From Pohlia nutans (taxonomy: Eukaryota > Streptophyta > Bryopsida > Bryales > Mniaceae), in assembly GCA_022496805.1 (NCBI GenBank), contig CM040103.1:10000001-10064000 (forward strand): 64,000 nt of DNA. Direction: 5' to 3'. Shown here in pieces: positions 1-11,429 of the stretch. The notes under the pieces were generated by a model, which worked only from the letters and a program-made list of their open reading frames with translations, was not told the DNA's origin and made no database searches. Made by a program: the position numbers and the translations under genes. The stretch's first letter is position 1. Each line of letters opens with the position of its first letter.

Positions 1-411
1 TGTTGGTTCAATCCTGCCGGACCTCCCAACGCAAGGACAAGTGCACACATGTATCTGATATCTTAAGATATACACAAGAAACAGCACTATACAGCTACCT
101 CTTACAAAACGTAGTTCATATACTTCCTAGCTGATCGTGTCCATTACAGGTCATGACCCCATCAGCAGCTGAGGGTCCCCAACTTCCAGCAACCTGCTGA
201 GTATCATCCAACGGAAAGTATGATCAAAATGTGTCCACGAGAACGACAGTGGAAATGAGAACACTGAGTTCAGAGAGACGTAGAATTTAATGTTTACTCG
301 TTCATTCAAAGAAAATATCTCAAGGACCAGTGATATACTATTGACTACAAGCAGCATGGTCTACAAATATCATTATGCATAGCAAGTTATAGAAATGTAA
401 AAACACAAGCC
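1..411. other. 3' flank of the KANADI gene
   Basis: No convincing coding sequence is seen. The stretch lies immediately downstream of the KANADI stop codon on the minus strand, so it probably holds the 3' untranslated region and the end of that gene. The short open frames in it have no recognisable motif. Confidence 0.4.
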
Positions 412-2438
412 CTATGATATGTTGCAATGATGCGAAGAATTCAGCAGACAACGTAGAAGTTGATCCTCATATCCAGATTGATTACCTCTCTCAGTCGAAT
501 TGTAGTTTGGAGGAACATCTGGAAGCCAGGGTTTGTTGTTCTGCAATGGCATAATTGCATCTTGAGTGTCGCCCATACGATGGAAATCGCTCAACTCCAG
601 GTTGTGTACGCCAGAGTTAGACATGTGCATGTTTTTCCCTGTTTTACAAGCAATGCCACTCATCAGTTGTGATTCTATTGGTGATCTTGCATCAAAAGAC
701 AACTAAATGTGATGGCTCCCTGCGACAATTCATGGAGATAAATGGTCCTACTCTCTACAAATAACAGTAATGCCTCATCAGCAGAAAGTCGTAAATGAAT
801 AATTTTCCAAACACACATGTATATTTACTGGCTGTAATGAGAGCTACGCAAAGAACAATTTCTAGCTACATGGGTAAGAACATTACGGAAACGTCTATTC
901 AGTAGGATGTGAAATTAAGATATTTAGTTCCAATGCATGAAATGAAGAACTGGAAATCCAACCTGGAGGAGGACCCGATTTGTCAGAGGTCTTCACAGTC
1001 CGATACATCTGCATTGACCGGCAAAGACAAGAGCGGGTGCTCAGAACTCTCAAGGCGGTAACTCAGATAGGTGCCCAAGATTCAATGCATCATCAAAATT
1101 CAAGTAAATGACGGGCGACATCCGAGAGCAATCTTCGCACCTGCAAGTGACTCTTCACATGAGCTAACGTAAGATCCTTCACATTCATCAGTTCCAGAAC
1201 AGACTTCGGTGTTGCCCCTGTGCAAATCATCACCCAACCGACCCACGATAAGCTTCGGGCATTCAAAATCCTACTAAAAAAATTCAGTCCTAGTAAATTG
1301 CTTAATCAGAGAAAGAAAAAAATTCAAAAAGAGGGCATGAGACCAAGACGTAATCCTCAAACACAAAAAAACTAAAGCAAGATGGATAAATGAACAGATA
1401 TGAACGAGGAACATCTATACTTAGCTACGGATGTCTAAATAGCTACAGATGGCTATGAGGGATAACTCAAATGATATTCCATATCATTTCATTTGGGGGC
1501 AAGAAACTCTGTTCAATACTGAATGTTATGATTACAAAAAAGGACAGATATCGATACTTACTTTCATGCCCGCCAAGAAGCTCCACAGCCTGGACAAAGT
1601 GCTCATGTAATACAGAAGTCCACCTCATCCGCGGAGCTCGAACCGAACGTTTGGAAGGTGACTTCAGAGGATAACGTGAACGAAATGGGCCGTAGATACT
1701 TTCAGGCTTCGAATTCCCGTAGTCTCCGAGTAAGTTGGACAAGCCAGACATACCTTTCTGGCGTGCAATATCGTCTTGGATGCTGTAGAGATTACCGGTA
1801 GAGAATCTGAGCCCAGAGTCCCTCCCCACCATATGGTAGTTATGAATTTTGGGAGGGTCAGATCTGGGCAAGCTCTCCGGGTGCACGGGGCCGAGCGAAA
1901 GCTCAGGAATACCAGTAGTACTGATGTGAGGAGGCTGTGGAAACACCCTCTGCTGCTCGAAACTCCGGGGGTAGAATCCATCACCATTATACATAGGGTG
2001 GATGGATGGGGTGGTCTTCATTGCCTCCGACCTGTTGTATAAGTAGGGATGTGTTACATGACCGTACTCGCGGCCATTCTCATGTATGCTCTCTTGGACT
2101 TCTTCCCTGCCGCCCGCGAGCATTCGTGGTGTAGCAAATGGAAGTGGATTTGCCAGACACAGAACAGTCGATGCTGCGCCCACATTGTCATAAGTAGCAG
2201 AGGACCTCTCAATTGCTGCCCCTGGACTCGAGACGTTGCTCCCACTGTTGTCAGTGCAGCAGCTTGTCACTGATTTCGCAGACTGTTTCTTCCAGAGATC
2301 GAATCCGTGAACATGCTCGGGCAAATCATACTGTGGGACGGACGACTTGGGGCTGCTTCCGCTGTTCGGTGGGCTGATGTGAAGTGACAAGTCAGGGCCA
2401 TTGGTAGAGCTTGACAAACTCATGGATGACTCTTGCAT
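412..2438 (-). CDS. KAN: KANADI-type GARP (MYB-like) transcription factor
   Basis: Nuclear DNA-binding protein of the KANADI family, which specifies abaxial identity and polarity in plant organs. Exons read on the minus strand are 2438-1562, 1217-1141, 1008-963 and probably 674-412, giving about 420 residues. The N-terminus carries the family motif PDLSLHISPPNS. The GARP domain is at about residues 263-325: RAPRMRW ends exon 1, ATPKSVLELMNVKDLTLAH and VKSHLQ make up exon 2, and MYRTVK opens exon 3. The intron phases across the domain agree (AGG arginine split by intron 1, clean junction before MYRTVK). The start at 2438 is chosen because it is the first ATG and immediately precedes the conserved N-terminal motif. 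The last exon is the weak part: its acceptor at 674/675 is the only nearby one I found that keeps phase, and its tail (NLELSDFHRMGD) only vaguely resembles other KANADI C-termini. Family assignment is firm; the last exon is inferred. Confidence 0.9.
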
Positions 2439-2535
2439 TGTTACTCTCCGCGCGCGCGTGATTCCTTTCTCTTCTCCTCAATTACAACAGGAACGGGGGG
2501 ACGGGAGGACGGCAGGGAAGAAGTCCAAGAGAGCA
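2087..2535. repeat. Perfect 26-bp inverted repeat, KANADI exon 1 to upstream leader
   Basis: Positions 2087-2112, inside KANADI exon 1, and 2510-2535, about 72-97 bases upstream of the KANADI ATG, are exact reverse complements over 26 bases. Two further pairs lie just past a mismatch. If the transcript begins upstream of 2535, its leader could pair with its own coding region. Confidence 0.85.
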
Positions 2536-3720
2536 GTCGTCAAAACCGTACGCACAACATCGATTGTTCCCCGTCGCCCACGTAAAATTCTGGAAGTATT
2601 TGATCGCCAAACCAGCAGCCTTGGGCAAGGACGCCAGCCCAAGAAACTCAGTCGGAACTCGAAACTCAACCGTAAGGCGGAGACCGCACCAATCGCAGGC
2701 TATCAGGAAAGTCCAGGAGCTGCTGAATTCCCAACTCGCATTCAGAGACGTGAATGTCGCATGCACCTCCACACTCCATTATTCAATTCACCCAACGAGG
2801 AGAGAAAAACAAAAGATCACTCAAGATTCAAGCCTCACAATCGCTAGAAACGAGCGAATCCTTCATGGATCACAACCAACAAACTGCCTGTAAGTGACTC
2901 AAAATCTTGACGAATTCTGACACTGTTTTGTTTTCTCGAGTTTCTTGCGAACCGAATTCAAAATCTCTCCGTAAAACAACGCTAGCTCTCTCCAAGAAGA
3001 AGAAGAGTCGTCTGCGAATTCAAAATCTCTCCGTAAAATGGCTCTAGCTCTCTTCACTCGGCGTTAAAAACAACAAGACGAAGAAGAAGAGTCGGTTCCC
3101 TCGACTGACCGGGTGGAATTCAAATGACAACGGGTCAGCACATCGTGCGGCCTTGCGTGTTCATGCTTACGACCAACCCAGAGTACGTAACCTGAAGAGA
3201 GAGAGCACAACACAGAAAGAGAGAAAAATAATCTAATGGAGTGAGAGACAGACAGACCACTACAATTGCTTGTTGCTGCTGTTGCGTCCCTGACGACGGA
3301 ACTCAAAACAAAAGGGCCTCACTGGCACTACGAACGACCCGAAGGGTCACTCAAATCTCAAGGACCGGAACATCCCACAACACATCGACCCCTCCCGACA
3401 TCCTAACTTGAGGCACCACGTCAGGGACGACAACAGACTAGAAAAACTCGTAAGCATATGTGCAGCTCGTCTATGCAGCTCCACCGTACATGCCCTTGTA
3501 AATCCACCACTAAAACACACAAACACTAAATCCACTTCCTTCACCACATCACACCACAAATCCTCGTCCGAAAACAGAAACAGAAACAGAAACAGAAACA
3601 GAAACAGAAACAGCAACAGAAGAAGAGAAAGATGAAGCAGAAGGAGGATAAGAAGAAGAAGAAGAAGAAGGAAAGAGGCTCCAAAAGGACCAAACCCAAG
3701 CCCGCTGGCTAGGGTTTAGT
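2439..3720 (-). promoter_or_regulatory. KANADI upstream leader and promoter region
   Basis: Stretch upstream of the KANADI start codon, richer in GC than the distal intergenic DNA, with CT/GA-rich tracts on the transcribed side. A near duplication is visible at about 2955-3030 and 3010-3065: both contain the words aattcaaaatctctccgtaaaa and gctagctctct or gctctagctctct. No TATA box or transcription start can be fixed by eye, and the longer minus-strand frames here start from non-ATG codons. Confidence 0.4.
3571..3672. repeat. Microsatellites: (GAAACA)n then (GAA)n
   Basis: About seven units of a hexanucleotide (gaaaca) at 3571-3612 run into a purine-rich tract with uninterrupted gaa/aga triplets to about 3672. 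The apparent LFLFLF-type protein on the other strand is only this repeat. Confidence 0.9.
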
Positions 3721-4599
3721 TCCGGATGGCTGAACAGAACGGAGGCTTCAGGGCACCACAGAATGCAAATCAGGGCTCGTTGGAAAGCTCCGGAAGAGGC
3801 GGAGAATGTACGAAGGACGGCGAGAGGGCGAGAACAGCAAAGGCGAGCGGAAAAGGGCTTGAATGCGCGAGAGATGGCTGCGAGAATGAAGGGCCAAGAG
3901 AGGCGAGCGAGCAAGACGTAGTCTGGCGGATGATGCGGGCATGATGCCCCCCATGATGCGTGGCGTCATTCATGGGTATGGGCATGGGGATGATGATCAT
4001 GCGAATTGGATGAATGTTTGTGGATGAATGATAACTGAATGGGCATGGGATCATGGGGTTTTGGATGAATGTTTTGTGGATGAATGAGAACTGAATGCGT
4101 GCCGATTCTCGTGATTGGTGCTTACCCCTAGATCGGATTCAGTGAGTGCCACGTCAGAGGAAGGTCTTTCGGAGTCCCGTGATTGGTAAGAGTTTTTGAT
4201 CTCCATCCTACGTTTTGGGGCGCTCATTTTTTGGGGGCTAAAATACAACTGTAGCAAATATATTTTGTCCATGATTCCACTCAAATGTACTAATTCCATG
4301 ATTCCATTCAAATGTATTTCATGATTTCACTAAAATGTATTCTCGTTTTTCACCCGTTCTATTCTGGTGAGAGCTTCTCGTAGTGTAGCAGCTTGTTTGT
4401 TTGTTTGTTTGTTTGTTTGTTGACTCTAACCATGGGGAACAGGTATTGCGGAGACACTCATCTTTTTGGATAAATATCATTGTAGCAAATATATGTTGTC
4501 TATATTTCCAATGAAATGTATTCTCATCTTTCACCCATTCTATTTTGGTGAGAGGTCCTCGTATCGTAGCGGCTAGTTTGTTTGTTGGCTCTGACCATA

Positions 4600-4756
4600 C
4601 ACTACAAAGAAATTGGTCATTTCTCAGTGGTCACTTCTCACTTCGTACGTGAATGTAACTAGTTACATAAGATAAAGCTTAACTTTGTCTTATGTGACCA
4701 AATGCACTTAAGAAGTGAGATGTGACCACTGAAAATAACTTCATTCTGTTGTAGTG
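4600..4756. mobile_element. CACTA-type MITE, copy 1
   Basis: A 157-bp foldback element begins CACTACAAAGAAATTGG and ends CATTCTGTTGTAGTG. The two halves are largely complementary. It is flanked by a 3-bp direct repeat ATA (4597-4599 and 4757-4759). Minisatellite units without the element read ccatagggaac at this point, which is the empty site. A 3-bp duplication and CACTA ends are the marks of the CACTA superfamily. No transposase is present. Confidence 0.88.
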
Positions 4757-5076
4757 ATAGGGAACATGTTCATCTTTTTGGATAAATATCATTGTAGCAA
4801 ACATATTCCGCCTATGGTTCCACTGAAATGAATTCTCGTTTTTCTCTCATTCTATTCTTGTAAGAGCTCCTCGTAGCGTAGCAGCTTGTTTGTTTGTTGG
4901 CTCTGACCACAAGGAACAAGTATTGCGGAGACATTCATCTTTTTGGATAAATGTCATTGTAGCAAATATGTTTTGTCCATGATTCTATTGAAATGTATTC
5001 TCTTCTTTCATCCGTTCCATTCTTATGAGAGCTCCTCGTAACTTAGCAGCTTGTTTGTTTGTTGGCTCTGACCATA

Positions 5077-5231
5077 CACTACGAAGAAATTGGTCATTTC
5101 CGTCAGTGGTCCCATCCCAATTGTTGAGTGCAACTGGTCACAGAAGACAAAGTTTAACTTTGTCTTATGCGACCAATTGCACTCAACAAGTGAGATGTAA
5201 CCACTGAAAATAACCTCATTCTGTTGTAGTG
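5077..5231. mobile_element. CACTA-type MITE, copy 2
   Basis: Second copy, 155 bp, at the same point in another minisatellite unit, again between ATA repeats (5074-5076 and 5232-5234). It differs from copy 1 by scattered substitutions and small indels. The identical target position means the unit was copied after insertion rather than being hit twice. Confidence 0.88.
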
Positions 5232-5530
5232 ATAGGGAACAGGTATTGCGGAGACACTCATCTTTTTGGATAAATATCATTGTAGCAAATATATTCCGTC
5301 TATGATTCCACTGAAATGTATTCTCATCTTTCACCCGTTCTATTATGGTGATAGCTCCTCATAGCGTAGCAGCTTGTTTGTTTGTTGGCTCTGACCATAG
5401 GGAACAGGCATTGCGGCGACACTTATCTTTATGGGTAAATATCATTGTAGCAAATATATTCCGTCATCGCAAATAATTGAAATGCATTCTTGTCTTTCAT
5501 CCATGCTATTTCGATCAGAGCTCATTGTAG

Positions 5531-8500
5531 AGTAGCTGCTTGTTTTTTAACACTATACCATTATTGCCCTTATTGTGACTCATGATAATTCATTATTCTC
5601 ACAGTAATTGTAGTATTAGAACAAAGTGTGACTCACAATAATTGTGATATCTACTATATTAAATGCACAGTGTCACGGCCCCTATGTTACAAAATCCGTC
5701 ACGTTTTCATCTAAGTCTTCCATCCATCAATTATCATCCAATATCCCATCATGTACCATTTTCATCCATTTTCATTCATAAGCCTATTTTGTACACTATA
5801 TTCATCTATACTCAATTTCTTTCAATTTCTTTCAAATAACATTCTTTGCATTGGAGTCCATGTTTCTTAATCATGTTAATTTAGTTTTGTATTGCATTGC
5901 AACACGAGATTTGCTAGGTAGAATAAAGTGTAGCTCACAAGAATTGATAATTCTTACAATGAGTACTCTGATTATTGCCACTATTGTGAGTCACGAGATT
6001 CGTATGAGATTTGCCACTAATCCTCAATTAGTTTGATTATTGGCTCTATTGTTCTATTTCCTTAACGAAGAAAACAATAAGTCTTATCTTATTGTAAAGA
6101 TAAGACTTATTGTTGAGAAAAAGTATTGATGTTAATGTCCACAATTAAGTCTTTGACTTGATTTTGCCAACTAATGAAAAATGAATTATCATTCAATAAT
6201 TTATTAAAAAGCCTACATGCTAGTATTTAAAAATTGCATTTTTGATGAGTTTTCAAATTAAAATGCTTTTAGATTGATTTTCCAAATTTGCACGAATAGA
6301 AAATTCCTATTCACAATGCACAGCGTAATTTTCTTTTTATGAGAACTTCTAGAAAGTTGTAAAACACATATATAATAACACATCTAAATTTTATCATATA
6401 TAATAACACATCCAAATAAAACCCTTTGGATCATTTAAGGTTAAATCATGCGTGGTTAGGTTTTTAATCAAATCACTTAACAATGGTAACAAACCATAGG
6501 CTAGGTTCACATTGTAAACTACTAGTGGGACCCGTGCCGTTGAGCACATTGAGCTTGGGTTGTCTCCTCGACGGATTCCGGCGAGGAACGGCCGAGTGAG
6601 ACAAAGCGTGTTGTATTGTATAATAGATGTCTTTCGTCTCATTAAATCCTTCTTTAATTAAAAGATAGCAATTAGATGTATGTTCTTGCCAAATGCACTT
6701 AGCCTCCACGATGTAAATTTGCTTCGATTTTGTGATTAGTTGAGTAAACACAACCTTTTTAAAACAAACATTAATATACACAAAGAAAGCAAAAACGATT
6801 GTAGGAAAAAAAAATTAGAACAAAATTCCATTCTTTTATCACCAAACTTTTCATCCATGTCGACCTATTTTTATCCATTTGTAAAAATTCTCATTCACTT
6901 ATGATGACTTCATTTAAAATCTAAATGAAAGTGCTAGTATGATGTTTGTTTCACTAATTGAAAGATGAAAAATGGTAGACCCCTTACTCCCAATGGCCAA
7001 GCCATTTACATTAACACATCTAAAAAGTGCACATGTTGAAAAGATCATATCCTTTGATCTTGTTATGAAACATTTTCACGTTCTTTAGGAACCATGTTTT
7101 ATCCTATTCTTTTATTTATATAAGACTTTTCCCACGTGATTTGAGGGATCACCTCAAATTCATATTTTCATTTATCAAAACAAAAATTAAACTTAAAGTT
7201 TATAGTAGATGGTGTTTTAAAAGCTTGACATTGATATTTTTAAACCATGAATTTGAAAGAAAAGAAAATAATCTATTCAAATAATTTCATCATCAATGAT
7301 GAAGATTAGAACAATTACAAATTTTGACATATTCATTCCAAATTTTTCATATTACTAGAAAATATGATCTTCTATTGTATAAAATTATCAAATAAAATTG
7401 CTTTACAAGTTCATTAGAAATTTGTTAAATTTGATGTACAATTTAATAAATGAAATTAAACTTTCAAATGTCGTTTAAATACAACATTGGAAGCCCACCC
7501 ATGAGCCCATCCCTTATAAGTTCTATTATTGATTGTCTAAACTTCTATTATATAATTTAGAATGAGTCCTACAATAAAAAAAATTAAAATAGTATTTTAT
7601 TTTCATTTTCATTTTCATTTTTTTCACAAAATTTCACAATTCCAGGTTTTCAACTATATATCAAAAGAATTTCAAATAAATTAATACAAATATCAAATGG
7701 ATTTTGTACATTTAGTATATAGCTTGACAAAAATCTATCAAGTGACTCAATCTATTGTCTCTTAATTGAAAAAGATTGTCAAAAACAAGTTTTAATGAAA
7801 AGCTTCACAAATTATTTAAATTTTGATGCCTCACTGATACATTCATTAATTTTGTTATAAGACAAGGTTTGTCTTGTGTAGAGATCTAGGTTTTTTATAA
7901 AGTAACTACACATAGTTTAGTCAATTTAAGAACTGAGTATAATTTTTAATATAAATTTGCAATCTAAAAAAATACAAGGATGTTCTTACACAATTTACCA
8001 TGCCAAATTTGAACATTGTATACAATTGTTATAGGATTTTAAAGGTTTTGGTAAAAAATACCAATGATAAACATAAATTCCAATGTTAATATTGTGTATA
8101 TTCTCAAAACCAACTGCGGAACTCATGATTTGGCGATCTTATACTATCCCAAAATTACATTTATACTCAACACATATTCAATCATTAATTTATAGTTACT
8201 TTTTCACTGGTTGCTTGTCACTAAAGTATTTATTACCGACAAGGAAGAGTAGTTTTGTTCCAATGGCCCTTTTCCGGTCAGCAACATAACAAACATACAC
8301 TTTATTCACGTTGGCCTCGAAAGAGAATTGGACTTTCTATTTATATCCTCAAATTTAATATATATGCATTGTTGAAGATTCCAGTGCTATTTATTTGAAG
8401 ACTATGTTTGAATTCAGTGTACTTATTTAATTAATCACCTAATGAGGTTTTGAATTAGTAAACCAAAATTTAATTTATGTCGACCTAAAAAATGAATAAA

Positions 8501-8690
8501 ACGTTTTTTTTTTTTAACATATTGTATCATTTCACATTAAAATTGCATCCACTAATGTATTATTGTCCTTTTTACCAATATACAAAAAAAAAAAATTTGC
8601 ACCCAACATTCTACATGCTTCTAATTTAAGTGTTTATTCAAAGAATATGTTTGTCTTTTGAATTTATGTATTCCAAGTGGTATTTCAATT
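5531..8690. other. AT-rich intergenic DNA without recognised gene
   Basis: Long AT-rich stretch with homopolymer runs and no open frame showing a domain or a credible exon. A short GC-richer patch at about 6515-6610 breaks the composition but has no recognisable ends. Confidence 0.5.
6073..6114. repeat. Perfect 18-bp hairpin
   Basis: Arms 6073-6090 and 6097-6114 are exact reverse complements around a 6-base loop. It lies in AT-rich DNA with no gene nearby, so it is more likely a remnant of a palindromic element than a terminator. Confidence 0.8.
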
Positions 8691-8699
8691 TTTTTCATT

Positions 8700-9270
8700 G
8701 TTGGAGGTAAAGTTAGTTGCAACACATGCCATTGTTCATGTCACTGTTCAATAGAGGCGGGATCAAAGAGTTTGCAATGTTCACGGGTCACTGTTGGTAG
8801 TGATGGTAGAGTCACACAATGTGCATTGTTGGAGGTAGAGTAAATAATTGATAAAAGTTGGAGGTAGAGTGTAGAATCATAAATTGTTGGCCACTATTGA
8901 TAGTAATTGATGTTTGGAAGTAGTGTCTTTCATTCACGGGTCACTGTTAGTAGTGATGGTAGAGTCACACAATGTGCATTGTTAGGGGTAGAGTAGATAA
9001 TTGATAAAAGTTGGAGGTAGAGTAAAGAATAATGTTGGAAGTAGAGTGTAGAGTCATAAACTATTGGCCGCTATTGGTAGTAACTGTAGAAAGACAATAT
9101 GCAATATGGATAGATAATTGTTGGAGGTAGAGTCATAGAGTCTGCAAATACAAATCATTGTTTAAGGAGTAGTCATTTCACATATTATTGTTGGAGGTGT
9201 GGTCATAACACAAATCATTGTTGGAGGTATAGTTATAAAGTATTGCAACATGACTCAAAACCACTAGTAT
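8700..9270. repeat. Imperfect tandem repeats, ttgttggaggtagagt family
   Basis: The word ttggaggtagagt or close variants recurs many times with variable spacing, mixed with tcacgggtcactgttggtag and gtagagtcacacaatgtgcattgtt. Spacing is irregular, so this is a decayed complex satellite. The motif gactcaaaaccact near 9250 also closes the repeat field at 11.4-12.3 kb. Confidence 0.75.
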
Positions 9271-9379
9271 GCATAGCGCGTTTACGTGAACCTTGTGAAT
9301 TGAATGCAATGGAGACGTACTTAATAGTAGACCCTCACTTTCATTAGTAGACTTACTTTTTGCAATGTGGATTTATTAC

Positions 9380-9855
9380 TATGGATTTTCTAAAAATTTA
9401 GCTTCGTGCATGTGTGAACCAAATAGAAAGGGGATGATTTGTAATTTTTTATGCCTCATTTCATGTTGCAGTGATTCACCAAAAAATCTACTATCTTAAT
9501 TCAAAATAATTCAAAAGTAATTTTGAAAAAATCAACTCATAAAATTAAGCAACCAAAAAATCTCCAAAAATCAATACAATTAGAGTAATACATTTCAACA
9601 CATCGCAACAAATTTCATCTATAGATTGTCAATATCTTATTTGTAATGGAATCATTAAAGAATTTGGAATTTGGAATTTTATAAAATAATATTGGTGATT
9701 GCAATCATAGATCTAATAGAGTGAGTAAAATCTAAAATTCATAATGTGCAACTTTTATTCACACATCAAGTTCAAAATATCCCTCTTAGTTGCATTTTAT
9801 AATGCATCTTTGCAATTCTCTAAATACGGAAAAGCCATTATGGATATTTTAAGGG
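9380..9855. mobile_element. Left-truncated TTAA-flanked (piggyBac-like) element
   Basis: The interior matches the element at 43520-44090: shared words include gaaaggggatgatttgt, atgcctcatttcatgttg and cattttataatgcatcttt. The right end reads TATTTTAAGGG followed by TTAA at 9856-9859. The left terminus is not recognisable. Confidence 0.7.
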
Positions 9856-10067
9856 TTAATGAATCACTTGAGAATAGTATGGCCTAGTAGCTTTAATTTA
9901 CGTCAAGTTTAGAACATATCTTAAGAGCATGAGAGGGATTTGAGTTTCACTTTAATAATGAAGTTGTTTGCAACATTGGTCATGATTATTTGAAGCTTTG
10001 GGTAGGTGATAGCACTTAGATTTTTAGTTTTTAATTTTAGAATAGCTTGTGGGGTGAACTTATTTAG

Positions 10068-10886
10068 CCCCTAACCATCCAAACGTCCATATTTGGACAT
10101 TTTTGGGGTTGCTTTCACTTTCAAAGAGCTATAACTTTTGCACATAGTGTTTGATTTCAATGAAATTTTCCTAAAAGCCTGTGTCTTAATGTTTACTCAT
10201 GTGGTAAAAATTTCAAATCAATACAAGATGTAATGAAATTTGGGGAATAATTTTAGTGCACGGGTCTTAATTTTAGTTCACCAAAGTGCATTTTGATGGC
10301 TGCAACTTTTGGAGCTTGTTTCTCCTTTATCCAATGTCTGTTTTCACTCAAAATTGTTGTATTAAATTTCCCTTAAAATCTAATCATCATGGTAAATTTT
10401 TCATGTCAATCCAAATTGTTATGAATGTTTGGGAATATTTTAGTGCATAGGTCTATTTTGTACTCTTTTTTCTTCTTGGGTCTAATGGGTCACTTTTGGG
10501 GCTACTTTTTGATGGGGTTTTCGACATTCAAAAACCATTTTTGGAGACATCAAAGATATTTATTGAAAATAATTGTACTAATGTGTTTATATGATGATTT
10601 TGAACCATTTTATAGGTTATTTTTTTCTTCATTTGAGTAGGTTTAGAAATTTAATTTCACCTCTAACTTGTTGCTAGGAAAATTACTACATTCTTTTTCG
10701 GCACTAAAACATTATGATTTTGCAATCTATGCTGCCAAATGACTGCAATTTAAATTCACATCATTTACAACATGTACACTATAAGATTGTACGGTTGAGA
10801 TTTCTATACCTCACTCGCATTCAAACCTATAACACTTCAAAAGAAATGATGTTTTTAAGCCCAAAAAAACTAGGGATGTTTAGGGG
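10068..10886. mobile_element. TTAA-flanked non-autonomous element (piggyBac-like), 819 bp
   Basis: The left end reads CCCCTAACCATCCAAACGTCC (first 20 bases cited in part elsewhere) after TTAG at 10064-10067. The right end reads GGGATGTTTAGGGG before TTAA at 10887-10890, so one flanking base differs. Inverted termini agree over CCCCTAA-CATCC. A subterminal hairpin acgtccatatttggac follows the left end. No transposase is encoded. Confidence 0.75.
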
Positions 10887-11429
10887 TTAAGTACGCTAGT
10901 TGTTCCTAAATGCAAGTAATGGTCCTCGCTAATACACCTTTTGCATATACACCACATGCAATAGATACCAATTCTTTTTTTTTCACGGTCCCCTCATGCC
11001 TATGTATCTAATGTAACAGGCAAGTTTTTTTTTGTTTAGAGTGAGAAAAGAAGATTGATGAAGATTGGTTCATAGATTAATCTTTAATAACGACCCTGTA
11101 ATTAAATCTTTAACACTTCAAGTAAGATTTGAAAGTTTTAACTTTTAGAAATCTCATTTTTATTTTTTTGCATACTCGAGAAGATTCAAAATAGATTAAC
11201 ATTATTTGGATGGACAAAAAAACTTAAATTAGTGTACCTTGTTGAGAGTTGAACATTTGTTCAAGGTCCTATTGAGACAAAGGACAATAAAAGTAATGTA
11301 TGAATTGGACAGTTTTATTGTATACTTTTCGTAAATCTATGTGGATAGATGATATTTAAAATAATGGGTAAAGGCCTACAAAACCTAAAAGACTAGTTTA
11401 TATATTCATACTATATCATATGAAAAAAT

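Larger units (their letters stand above)
4200..5530. repeat. Minisatellite, about six copies of a 165-bp unit
   Basis: The marker word ttgtagcaaatata recurs at about 4252, 4492, 4793, 4958, 5281 and 5446, with linked words ggataaatatcattg, gaaatgtattctc and gtagcagcttgtttgtttg in each unit. The basic spacing is 165 bp. Two spacings are longer by almost exactly the length of the miniature element inserted in those units. The first unit is irregular, with extra copies of ttccatgattccattcaaatg. Confidence 0.9.

Noticed and set aside
2478..2772. Upstream open frames in the KANADI leader
   Set aside because: The frames begin at TTG or GTG, not ATG, so they are not credible uORFs.
3347..3635. LFLFLF and NRNRNR proteins
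   Set aside because: They are translations of the hexanucleotide microsatellite.
5531..8690. Organelle DNA insertion
   Set aside because: AT-rich, but no organelle gene sequence is recognised.
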